From an uncultured Gammaproteobacteria bacterium (GTDB taxonomy: Bacteria > Pseudomonadota > Gammaproteobacteria > HK1): a stretch of 64,000 nt of DNA. Shown here piece by piece: positions 8,812 to 16,665 of the stretch. Position 1 is the stretch's first letter. Every line of letters starts with the position of its first letter. Below the pieces are notes generated by a model that was given only the letters and a program-made list of their open reading frames with translations, was not told where the DNA came from and did not search any database. The DNA lies in assembly GCA_958295465.1 (NCBI GenBank), contig OY282353.1:3339001-3403000 (forward strand), in the 5' to 3' direction. The position numbers and the translations under genes are program-made.

Positions 8812-9771
8812 TCAGGCTCCCTCGGGCATCCAGTCCTGCGGATCAAGGGATTGGCCGCCGACGAAGTTCGGATGGGTCCGGGTCAATACGCCCTTCAGCT
8901 CGGGGCTGTCGGCGACGCCGACGAGCAGCAGGGGATGAAGACCCCGCCGGGACTCGTAATAGCGGAGGCGTTTGACCGCCGTAGCGATATCGGTGCCGCA
9001 AGGGTGAAAACCGTACCGCTCGGGCGGGTCGACCCACGCGACGGCCAGATTGTAGGGATCGACGAACGGCGGCAGCCGCTGCTGCAAGTTTCCCCGGTGC
9101 GCCTCCTCCCAGCGGGCGACCGTCCGTGAGCGGTCGATCAGTTCGCGCTTCATGGTCTCGACGGCCTCCCGGTCGGAGCGCTCCCTGTTCGTGAATCCTT
9201 CCTTGGCCTGCTCCCCGTGGCTTTCGCACCAGCACGCCCAGAGATGCTGATACCAAGTCCGGATCTGCACCTCGAAACGCACCGTCACATGTCTGTCGAG
9301 CAGGGGCTGTCGGAATCTCGCAATCCCGTGAATCGCGCGGTAGCCGACGCCAGCCCTGTGAATGCCCTTGAGGTAGTTCTTCGTTCTGGCCGGCATCTTG
9401 TTCTCGATCCGGTGCCCAAGGGCCTCCGCCCCATCAAGGGACTCGCAAACGATACGGAAGCCGATGATGTCGTCCATCTCGTTGACCAGCATGGACTGGT
9501 TCGGGTACCGCATCATTTTCCGGTGCGTGCTTTCGAGGCGCTTCAGCCTCGCGCTGACCAGGACCCGTTCGGGTAGTTCGGCTCTCCGGAGAAGGGATAG
9601 ACTCGTCCGGATGCAGGCGATCCTGTACTCCCGATAGGAGTCCAGGATCGAGCGTGCCTCGATATTTCGGGAATCCTCGCAGAACGCCCTGCTGGCGCGG
9701 CGGATGTCGCCCATGCTTTCGAAGCGTAGGCTCGGAGGTGCCGGGCACTCCGCGGCCGACGTGCCATGCAT
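8812..9771 (-). CDS. RelA/SpoT-domain nucleotidyltransferase-like protein in the Dnd island
   Basis: About 319 residues. Motifs match the (p)ppGpp synthetase fold: RLKRLESTHRKMMR, then NEMDDIIGFRIVCES, GVGYRAIHGIARF, and VRFEVQIRTWYQHLWACWCE. There is no HD hydrolase, TGS or ACT domain, so this is a stand-alone synthetase-like enzyme. It could make alarmone-like nucleotides or modify RNA like toxic small alarmone synthetases; which is unknown. The start at 9771 lies two bases after the preceding gene's stop; ATGs at 9837 (overlapping) and about 9708 are alternatives. It is the last gene of the second minus-strand block of the island, hence probably part of the defence response. Confidence 0.75.
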   Translation of the reverse strand: MHGTSAAECPAPPSLRFESMGDIRRASRAFCEDSRNIEARSILDSYREYRIACIRTSLSLLRRAELPERVLVSARLKRLESTHRKMMRYPNQSMLVNEMDDIIGFRIVCESLDGAEALGHRIENKMPARTKNYLKGIHRAGVGYRAIHGIARFRQPLLDRHVTVRFEVQIRTWYQHLWACWCESHGEQAKEGFTNRERSDREAVETMKRELIDRSRTVARWEEAHRGNLQQRLPPFVDPYNLAVAWVDPPERYGFHPCGTDIATAVKRLRYYESRRGLHPLLLVGVADSPELKGVLTRTHPNFVGGQSLDPQDWMPEGA

Positions 9772-9773
9772 GT

Positions 9774-11438
9774 CTATCGCCACGGGTCGGGAAGTGAGAA
9801 TTCGTCGTCCGTCTTCAGATGGCCCGACAAGTCCCATGCCACAGGCTCGCCGGAATCTTCGCCGCCTATCCTTGCTTCGAAGAAGCCATCGAAGAGCTTC
9901 TTTCTGCGCTGCTCTTCGTTGTCAAAACCGCCACCGAGAAGATAGATCATCATCTCGACGCAAAGATCTTCGTACCTCTTCTGACGACGTACTTTCCCTT
10001 CTATTGTATCGCACAGGATTCCGAACCAAGGCGCCTTCTTGTTCGCGAGATCAAACTCGCCTGACTCCTCATGGCAAGCCAGGATCTCCATCAGATCACC
10101 CAGATCGGCTCCCTTGTCCTTCTGAAGCCGGGCGATGGCACGCGCCAATGCTACCTGCGCGATAGGCCGAAACAAGATGTTCCTGTCGCTGCCGCCTCGG
10201 AGTTCCGCCGGTGACTTGCCCTCCTGGGCGTCTGAGGAGAAATGCAAGATCATACTTTGGTGGGACGTCAGCTTCGCCAGCGCGTCGAAATACATGGATA
10301 GCTGCGTCAGCCCCTTCTCAATCTCGCCGTCCGTGGGTCGGAGAGGCCCGACGCCGCGCCTTCCCTTCAGGTCGAGAACAGTGTCCTTCCATCCATTGAA
10401 CTCGGGCCTTTCTCCCAAATAGGCTTGCGCGATCGACACGAGCGCGTTGAGCACCGTGTAGTTCGGGGATCTCTCCGGAATCTGGTTGCTCTTGGTGTCG
10501 ACGTTCAACCCGCCGCCGCCGTCCTTGAACAACGGGTGCTTGGTCATGACCGTTCGTGCCACGATTCTGAAAGCGTCGTTTTCATCAAGCAACGTGAGCT
10601 CGCCCTTCTCCAGCCTCTTGGCGTTCTCGTTCACGTCGACGAACACGTTCCGGAGACGCGACACGGATTCTCTGAAGGTCTCACGGGTCTGCACTGCGGG
10701 AATGATCTCGACCCCCATCACCTCGTCCATAGTGCTCTGGAGTTCGTTGGGGTCGAGACCCTGCTCCTCGAAGTACCCCTCGATCTCGTCCCGTGTCACG
10801 TCCTTGCCGGCGATCGCCGTCCCGTCCTTCTTCCTGGCGCTCAGCCGGCCGTTGTCCAACAGATCCTTCAATCCCTTGATGGCCATGAGGCGATGTTGGC
10901 CGTCGAGCGCGAAATATTGTGTGTTCGCGACATCCAAATCCACTACGCAGGCCTTCGTGTCAAGGCCCTCGACGTTGAGAGAATTCTCCCTGGCGCGTCC
11001 GTGCGGATCCCACATGTCGTGGGCCTCGTCATATACCCAGTCCTGATAGGCGACCAGCAGAAGCGACGGGAACTTGTGGTGTTTTCGGGTGGCCAGATAC
11101 ATCGCCATCGGTAGCTGCCGCGTGTAGTCGGGCGCCCGCTGCTGAAGGTAGGCGGTGGTCACGTCGTTGATGTCGATCGCCATCGAGTCCTTGCGCAGGT
11201 ACTTCTTGAAGATGGGAAGGTCGCGGGCGAAATAGACGTTGGCGGCGATCCAGCCGAGAGACGCCGAGACGAGATAGGATTTGCTCGTTCCCATCCTCGC
11301 CGGCAGGGCGACATGATGGTCTTCCCTGTCTCTTTGCCAGTCCAGCAGGAGGCGCAACGCCTCCTTGTAGTTGAATTCCCTTTCCAACAGATCTTCGGAA
11401 GTCTGGCGGATCCTGTCCGCATCGAAATCGCCATTCAT
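9774..11438 (-). CDS. Phosphorothioation-associated DGQHR-domain protein
   Basis: 554 residues with DGQHR at about 179-183 (TQYFALDGQHRLMAIKGL), distinct from DndB and much longer. An N-terminal segment (MNGDFDADRIRQTSEDLL) precedes LGWIAANVYFARDLP. After the motif comes VFVDVNENAKRLEKGE, the usual NxxA-type companion of DGQHR proteins. Long DGQHR proteins are known companions of dnd loci. A modification-sensing role is inference. GGAGGCC sits upstream of the ATG at 11438. The stop is followed two bases later by the RelA/SpoT-domain start, suggesting one transcript. Confidence 0.8.
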   Translation of the reverse strand: MNGDFDADRIRQTSEDLLEREFNYKEALRLLLDWQRDREDHHVALPARMGTSKSYLVSASLGWIAANVYFARDLPIFKKYLRKDSMAIDINDVTTAYLQQRAPDYTRQLPMAMYLATRKHHKFPSLLLVAYQDWVYDEAHDMWDPHGRARENSLNVEGLDTKACVVDLDVANTQYFALDGQHRLMAIKGLKDLLDNGRLSARKKDGTAIAGKDVTRDEIEGYFEEQGLDPNELQSTMDEVMGVEIIPAVQTRETFRESVSRLRNVFVDVNENAKRLEKGELTLLDENDAFRIVARTVMTKHPLFKDGGGGLNVDTKSNQIPERSPNYTVLNALVSIAQAYLGERPEFNGWKDTVLDLKGRRGVGPLRPTDGEIEKGLTQLSMYFDALAKLTSHQSMILHFSSDAQEGKSPAELRGGSDRNILFRPIAQVALARAIARLQKDKGADLGDLMEILACHEESGEFDLANKKAPWFGILCDTIEGKVRRQKRYEDLCVEMMIYLLGGGFDNEEQRRKKLFDGFFEARIGGEDSGEPVAWDLSGHLKTDDEFSLPDPWR

Positions 11439-11746
11439 TGCAAGGCCTCCGGTTGTTCAGGAAATTCACAGCGTTCCGACGCCGACCGACGGCTCGGGCT
11501 CGTCGTAGTGCCGCCGGGCGAGGGCCGCTGGTTCCGGGACAAGGAACGACCCGCCTGCCGTCGCCAACCGTCGGAATCGTTCGATACCGGGGTGTGCGGG
11601 TGGTGGCCCGGGTTCGGTATGGTCCGCGCGACGACGGACGCGCCAATGCAGGTGTGTTGCCGGAGACGTTTCAAGTCCGAGCACATGCGCCCGCTCTTGG
11701 ACGCCGCATCCGGCGTTGGACGAAGTGCATCCACCGGCTGAGCTCC
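11439..11746. other. 308-bp spacer inside the Dnd effector block
   Basis: No supported gene. A minus-strand frame ending at 11466 (tail GIERFRRLATAGGSF) has a protein-like last 40 residues, but nothing before them and no start or ribosome-binding site. It may be debris of a lost gene. The spacer presumably carries a promoter for the downstream DGQHR and RelA/SpoT-domain pair, but I could not identify -35/-10 boxes. Confidence 0.4.
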
Positions 11747-12238
11747 CTATTCGCCTTCCTTGACCGCGAACGTCTCGTCGATCCGACGTTTGAAGGTTCG
11801 CAGAAATGTTTCGAGCGATGTCGGGCGGTCGTCGAACCACTCGCGCAGGACATCGAACCCGCCGAAGGAATACTTGTTCAATTCACGCACTCCGTCGTCG
11901 CTCAGAAAATTCTGTGCCTGTGGCTGGACGAGCTCCGACAAGACGTCTCGAACCCTTTGACGCTCCGTCGGATCCACCCCTCTGCTTTTCAGCTCTCGGC
12001 TCAGAAAAAGGGAAACCAGGAGGCTACCGCGGCTCTTGTAAGCTTCGGGAAACCCCGGAACGAGCTGTGCGGTCGCTTCCTGCGGCAACGATTCCTTGCG
12101 GTTCGCGGCGATACCGGCAATGAAACAGAAATAGAATGCGTCGAAATCCGGCGCGGCCCTCGCGCCCGGCAGGGCGCTGAACTCACCCCTGATGTCCCGG
12201 AACCAGACGCGCGCCTCCTTGCGAATGAAGAAGTCCAT
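11747..12238 (-). CDS. Conserved hypothetical protein of the Dnd effector block (163 aa)
   Basis: 163 residues starting MDFFIRKEARVWFRDIRGEF, with DFDAFYFCFIAGIAANRKES and a helical C-terminus (RTFKRRIDETFAVKEGE). I do not recognise a catalytic motif. The start overlaps the ATPase stop by one base (TGATG), so it is tightly coupled to the SMC-like ATPase and likely its small partner. Similarly sized proteins sit beside the ATPase in phosphorothioation-linked restriction clusters; that link is by context, not by motif. Confidence 0.75.
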   Translation of the reverse strand: MDFFIRKEARVWFRDIRGEFSALPGARAAPDFDAFYFCFIAGIAANRKESLPQEATAQLVPGFPEAYKSRGSLLVSLFLSRELKSRGVDPTERQRVRDVLSELVQPQAQNFLSDDGVRELNKYSFGGFDVLREWFDDRPTSLETFLRTFKRRIDETFAVKEGE

Positions 12239-14241
12239 CAGCCGGGCTCGCTCTCGACCTGGAAGTCGTTGAAGAACGCCTCTCCGATGACGCGGCATCC
12301 GTCCCGTGTCTTCTCGACGCCGGACGACATCGCCGAAGCTCGGTCCTCCAGGTGGCTGACGCCCCTCCTGAAGAGCGTAATGTACTGTATATCGTCGTTG
12401 CTCGCGCGTTCGAGGCTCGGAAGAAAACTGTCGCGTTCGGTCGAAATCATGAAGGCGACGACCTGTTCCGTGAGCCGGGGCACGAGGCTGCCGATGGTGG
12501 GTCGAATATCCCCGTCTATGGGCACGACCGGCGAGTCCACCACAAACGGCAACTGATGATGGTCGCCACGATTGAACAGAGTTGCCAGAAAGGCGTATCC
12601 GACCGACAGGTTCTCTCCGGCGCTGCCGCCTGCTTGATCGCGCAACAGCAGCGCATTCTCTATCCTGTCTACCCGGACCGAGTTGTTCGGCATCAATCCG
12701 GCGATCCGATCGTTGGTCTCGTCCCGTATCGCGTTGGCGATCGCAAGCTTCGCCTTGTCGCGCGCCTGGCCGAGGATCCGGACGAGAGCGTCGCGCTTGT
12801 CCTTGAGCTCCAGCGTCTTCGTCCTTCGCGCGACTTCATCCTCAAGGCTCTCCTTTGCCTTCTTCGCCATCTCGATGGAGAAAACCGTGTCGGGGTCGAT
12901 CGATCTCAGCCTTTCGAGCGGTATGCTCTCCTGACCGTCCTCGAATTTCTCCAGCTCGCTCTTCATGCGGGCGCGGTCTGCTTCGAGGCGGTCCTTCTCG
13001 TTCCTCGCAGTCGCAATGGCAGGATCGGACGCCTCGGCTTCCCGCCGCAGCAGGGTGAGGTCATTGTCGGCCTGTTGGTGCTTCCTGGATTGCTCGGCCA
13101 GCTCCCGTATCCGGTCTTCCAGGGCCTGGGCCGGCTGGCGCGTCGACGTCCCCACGGCCTCGGAAATGTCCGACTTGATACGGTTCAACAGAATGACGTC
13201 GTCGGACCCGAGATATCTCTCTGCGCGGTCCCGGATGATCGTTCGGATCGCTTCGTCGATGGGACGACCGCACACGCATTCGGCTTCGTCCGACAGCTCC
13301 TCGAACCATTCCCGGGCGGCGCTCTCGGGTAGTTTGACGCGATCGAGACCCGATTTGAACGCAAGCATGTCGTCGGCGAAATCAGACGACAGGGCCTGCG
13401 GTTCCCGCATTGCGTCGAGAACGGATCTGGTCATCTCGTCGAGCCCGGCTCGAAGGGCATCAACCTGAGCCTGTATCTCTTTCAGCTTCCCCATCCTCAC
13501 GACTTCCTTTGCCATCTCCTCCCGGTATCTTTCTTCCTGACGGGCGATCCGGCCGTCGGTCTTGTCGAGTGAGCCTTCGAGCTTTTGCTTGCTCTTCTTG
13601 AGGTAGATCAGGCGTTCCGCCCACTTGTGGAGGCGGTTCTGGCTTCTCGTGAGACCGGATTGACCCTTGGCGGTTTCCGCTTTCGTACTCCGTTCCCAGT
13701 ATTTTTCGATCTCGGCGGACATCTGATCGATCAGATGGACCTGGAAGAGGCTTTCGACCGCCTTGCCGGCGTCGGTCTTGTCCCGATCCAGCAAGTCGTC
13801 CGCGAGCTCACCGTCGAAAATGTAGAAGTTGACGAAGTCCTCGTTCATGAACCGACGCAGGGGACGCGGCGGGCGGAAGCCGAGTTCCTGTCCGCTCCTC
13901 CACGTGGTCTTGTAGTCGACCCGTCCGAGGACGAAGTCGAATTCCAAGGCCACCGTAAGAGGCTTGTCGTCGAGTTGGAGCCTGACTTTGAACGTACCGT
14001 GGCTGCTGTCGGAATCCCTCTTCCGGAACCGCCTGATGTCCGCGGACTCCCCTCGCTCTTCGAGGTTTCCCGACAGCGCCGCCCGAAGCAGTTCGAGCGT
14101 CGTCGTCTTCCCCGTGCCGTTCGGCATTTGAATCAGGGAGACGTGGAAGGGACGGTCGCGGCGTTCGAGGAGGTCGATTTCGTGATCGGGGCACCGAAGG
14201 CCTTCGGCTTTCCACCCCAGTATACGTAGCGTGGTGGTCAC
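12238..14241 (-). CDS. SMC/Rad50-like ATPase of the Dnd effector block
   Basis: 667 residues. Walker A is at 39-48 (MPNGTGKTTT). A long coiled coil is interrupted by CVCGRPID (about residue 330), which resembles a zinc-hook CxC. The C-terminal signature is NLSVGYAFLATLF and the Walker B is LPFVVDSPVVPIDG. The fold is like DndD but the protein is clearly different. The gene starts with GTG at 14241, overlapping the preceding stop as GTGA. Together with the helicase-nuclease gene it resembles the ATPase of PbeABCD-type, phosphorothioation-dependent antiviral modules. That assignment is from gene content and needs profile searches. Confidence 0.85.
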   Translation of the reverse strand: MTTTLRILGWKAEGLRCPDHEIDLLERRDRPFHVSLIQMPNGTGKTTTLELLRAALSGNLEERGESADIRRFRKRDSDSSHGTFKVRLQLDDKPLTVALEFDFVLGRVDYKTTWRSGQELGFRPPRPLRRFMNEDFVNFYIFDGELADDLLDRDKTDAGKAVESLFQVHLIDQMSAEIEKYWERSTKAETAKGQSGLTRSQNRLHKWAERLIYLKKSKQKLEGSLDKTDGRIARQEERYREEMAKEVVRMGKLKEIQAQVDALRAGLDEMTRSVLDAMREPQALSSDFADDMLAFKSGLDRVKLPESAAREWFEELSDEAECVCGRPIDEAIRTIIRDRAERYLGSDDVILLNRIKSDISEAVGTSTRQPAQALEDRIRELAEQSRKHQQADNDLTLLRREAEASDPAIATARNEKDRLEADRARMKSELEKFEDGQESIPLERLRSIDPDTVFSIEMAKKAKESLEDEVARRTKTLELKDKRDALVRILGQARDKAKLAIANAIRDETNDRIAGLMPNNSVRVDRIENALLLRDQAGGSAGENLSVGYAFLATLFNRGDHHQLPFVVDSPVVPIDGDIRPTIGSLVPRLTEQVVAFMISTERDSFLPSLERASNDDIQYITLFRRGVSHLEDRASAMSSGVEKTRDGCRVIGEAFFNDFQVESEPG

Positions 14242-14453
14242 GGATCCGACCTCCCCTCGTCGTCGGACTCTTCGCCTACCAACGTGGTGCTGTCGTAGAG
14301 GGGCTTGAGGTGTTTTTCCGCGTCGTCAATCCGTTCGTTGCCGGACGAGAGCTCTTCGAACCACGCGATCAACTTTCTCGACAGCGACGCATCTTGGCCG
14401 TCCTCTTCGACGGCGACCTCGATCGCTTCCCTGATCCTCGGATCTATCGCCAT
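14238..14453 (-). CDS. Small DNA-modification-system-associated protein (71 aa)
   Basis: 71 residues: MAIDPRIREAIEVAVEEDGQ, then SLSRKLIAWFEELSSGNERI and an acidic C-terminus. Small proteins of this pattern are found beside modification systems, with no known biochemical function. The ATG at 14453 lies four bases after the helicase stop, and the stop overlaps the ATPase GTG (GTGA). The coupling on both sides argues that it is a real component, perhaps bridging helicase and ATPase. Confidence 0.75.
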   Translation of the reverse strand: MAIDPRIREAIEVAVEEDGQDASLSRKLIAWFEELSSGNERIDDAEKHLKPLYDSTTLVGEESDDEGRSDP

Positions 14454-14457
14454 GCCG

Positions 14458-16353
14458 TTACTCCGCGGGGCGCACTCGGGACAATTCCGCCAGCCAATCG
14501 CGGCGGGTCTCGTCCGCGTTCGGATCGTCGTTGTCACCGCCATCGCGAATGAAGTCGACGACGTTGGCGGTCTTGCCGGGGTTGTCCGGGTCTATGCGCA
14601 GGCAGCGCCCGAGGCGCTGGATCGTCTCCAGGCGCGCCCTGTCCGAAGAAAAGAGAATGACCGTTTCCAGAGAGCGGATGTCGATTCCTTCCGACAGGCG
14701 ATGGCACGCGATCAGGCATTCGAGATCGCCCGTGGCGAACCTCCTGAGCGTTCCGGCGTCCTCGCCCGAGAAGTAAGTGTGAATATCCGCCCGATACTTC
14801 TGAACGGTCTCCAGGACGGCGTGGCCGTAGCTCGTGTCTCCGGCGAAGACGATGCACCGCTTCAGAAGGTTCCGGCGACCTGCAATGAATTCGTCGAAGA
14901 TCGGCAGCTTGGCCGGGGACGTCTTGTAGACGAGGGCGATCTCGTTCCAGACCATCTCTTCCGGCATGGGGTCCCCGGCGGCTTCCCTCGCGGCGCGTCT
15001 CCTGAAGATGGCCGCGATGCGCTCACGGTCAGCGGCGGTCAACTCGTAATGGAGAGGGTAGTAGTCGAAAGGCGCCAGAACGCCGCGTCCGATGGCTTCT
15101 TCAAGCCCGAAGGTCATGAGGACGGGACCGATGTGTTCCTCGATGAAGGCATTGCCCTCCTGATCGTACATCCGCTCCGGAGTGGCGCTCAGCCCGAGCC
15201 GGAAGCGTATGTTGTCCGACAGCCCGGCCAGGCGCTCGCGGTTGCCTTTGCTGCCCAGTCCGTGGACCTCGTCGTGGACGAGGAGCATTCGGGATGCCTG
15301 TACGGGGGTCAGGCGGACCAGCGCTCTGGCACACGGCTCCCGCGATGCCAGGAGGATCCTGTGTCCGGTATCGAGGGCGAAGTTGTCGAGCTGCTTGTTG
15401 GGGCCGTAGTGGCGGGATACGACGGCCCGCTCCGGGAGGTGCGCCGCGGCCGTCTGGAGTTCCGCGAACCACTGATCGAGCAGATCGGTACCGTGCGTGG
15501 ATACGATGACGCTGTCGATGGCATTCCGCTCGAACAGGGTTCGGAGGATCCTGATGGCCGTCCGCGTCTTGCCCGTGCCGGTCGCCATGTCGAGCACGCC
15601 GCGCTCCGCCGCGAGAAACGCCTTCACGGCTTCGTCCTGATGGCGCCATCTGGTGAAGGCGGCGTCGACCCGCGAGCGTCCGGCGTCGCGTTCCGCGCAG
15701 ATTCGGATCAGCCGCTTCCTGGCCGCTTCGGGGAAGCTGTAGACCTCGACGCCTTGGTCTTCGCGGTTCCACAGGGCTTCGAAATGCGCCCGCTTGCGCT
15801 CGGCACGGTCGGCGCCGTCACCGGATGTCCAGGATGTGAACACGTCGATGCACTCGCGGTTGTTCTCGAATGCGTTGCGGCTCTCGTTCGAGGATCCGGT
15901 GAAGGCGACATAATCGCCACCGTCCAGGAAGAGGCCGATCTTCTCATGATAGATGCCCGTGCCGGTCTTGGGGACCGCAATGCGGATCTCCAGGCGGTCC
16001 ATCTCGAGCAGCCGGACCAAGCGCGCCGTGCCGTCGCCCATGTCGTCGGCGAACTCCTCTTCGACGATCCGGGAGACGCGATCAGCGCAGATCCGGCGCT
16101 TCGCCGTGCCTGCCTCGATGGCCTCGAGATCGGCTTCGGAAAGCTCGACCGAGGTGACCAGCCGGATACGGCCGTCGCTCGCGACGAACTCGCCGAGTGG
16201 TGCACCGAAGGCTTCGAAGGCCGAGCTGGAGAAGTATCCGACGGCTCGCCAGTACTCCCGCGCCACGCGCAGAGACGGCCGGAAGAAATCCTCGACGATG
16301 TTGTCGTGCCCGGACCGATAGTCCTCCCGGTAGAGGACATCCTGAAGGCTCAT
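14458..16353 (-). CDS. Phosphorothioation-system restriction enzyme: PLD nuclease fused to SF2 helicase
   Basis: 631 residues. The N-terminal phospholipase D-like nuclease module has HEK at 136-138 (IYHEKIGLFLDGGDY) and GSSNES at 153-158. It is followed by an SF2 helicase with Walker A MATGTGKT (256-263), DEVH box (361-364), SATPER (389-394) and motif VI QRLGRCLR. Only one HxK site is present, so dimerisation or a degenerate second site is expected. Likely role: ATP-driven cleavage or replication block on unsulfurated invader DNA. The ATG at 16353 starts the family-like sequence (MSLQDVLYRED); a GTG at 16395 would add 14 unmatched residues. First gene of the effector block. Confidence 0.88.
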   Translation of the reverse strand: MSLQDVLYREDYRSGHDNIVEDFFRPSLRVAREYWRAVGYFSSSAFEAFGAPLGEFVASDGRIRLVTSVELSEADLEAIEAGTAKRRICADRVSRIVEEEFADDMGDGTARLVRLLEMDRLEIRIAVPKTGTGIYHEKIGLFLDGGDYVAFTGSSNESRNAFENNRECIDVFTSWTSGDGADRAERKRAHFEALWNREDQGVEVYSFPEAARKRLIRICAERDAGRSRVDAAFTRWRHQDEAVKAFLAAERGVLDMATGTGKTRTAIRILRTLFERNAIDSVIVSTHGTDLLDQWFAELQTAAAHLPERAVVSRHYGPNKQLDNFALDTGHRILLASREPCARALVRLTPVQASRMLLVHDEVHGLGSKGNRERLAGLSDNIRFRLGLSATPERMYDQEGNAFIEEHIGPVLMTFGLEEAIGRGVLAPFDYYPLHYELTAADRERIAAIFRRRAAREAAGDPMPEEMVWNEIALVYKTSPAKLPIFDEFIAGRRNLLKRCIVFAGDTSYGHAVLETVQKYRADIHTYFSGEDAGTLRRFATGDLECLIACHRLSEGIDIRSLETVILFSSDRARLETIQRLGRCLRIDPDNPGKTANVVDFIRDGGDNDDPNADETRRDWLAELSRVRPAE

Positions 16354-16665
16354 GGGTGTGGGAACCGACCGATGGCAAGACCCCACGCCCGGCACAGTCC
16401 CGAGCCTTGGGTTGGCACGTGACCCGGGGATGCGTGGGCATCGCCGTCAAGCCGCTCTTCGCGGCGCCGACCGGAACCCCAGCCTGCTGTGACGCTCTCT
16501 CTCCGGCTATCCGCGGGCACGTGGTCCGACCGACACGTCCGCGGGCACTTGGCATCGGGCTGTCTACGGGGAAGAGCCGAACCGTGAGCGTCCCCGAAGT
16601 GGGATCGTGCGTCCCAAGGCTGTGGCTGCGAGACCCGCACCGCGCCGGAAAGCGCAACAAGCACC
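16354..16665. other. 312-bp spacer between the Dnd island and the Mrp operon
   Basis: No gene seen. The spacer should hold the promoter of the minus-strand effector block and the end of the Mrp transcript. I see no strong Rho-independent terminator and no clear -35/-10 pair. It is the right-hand edge of the phosphorothioation island. Confidence 0.45.
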
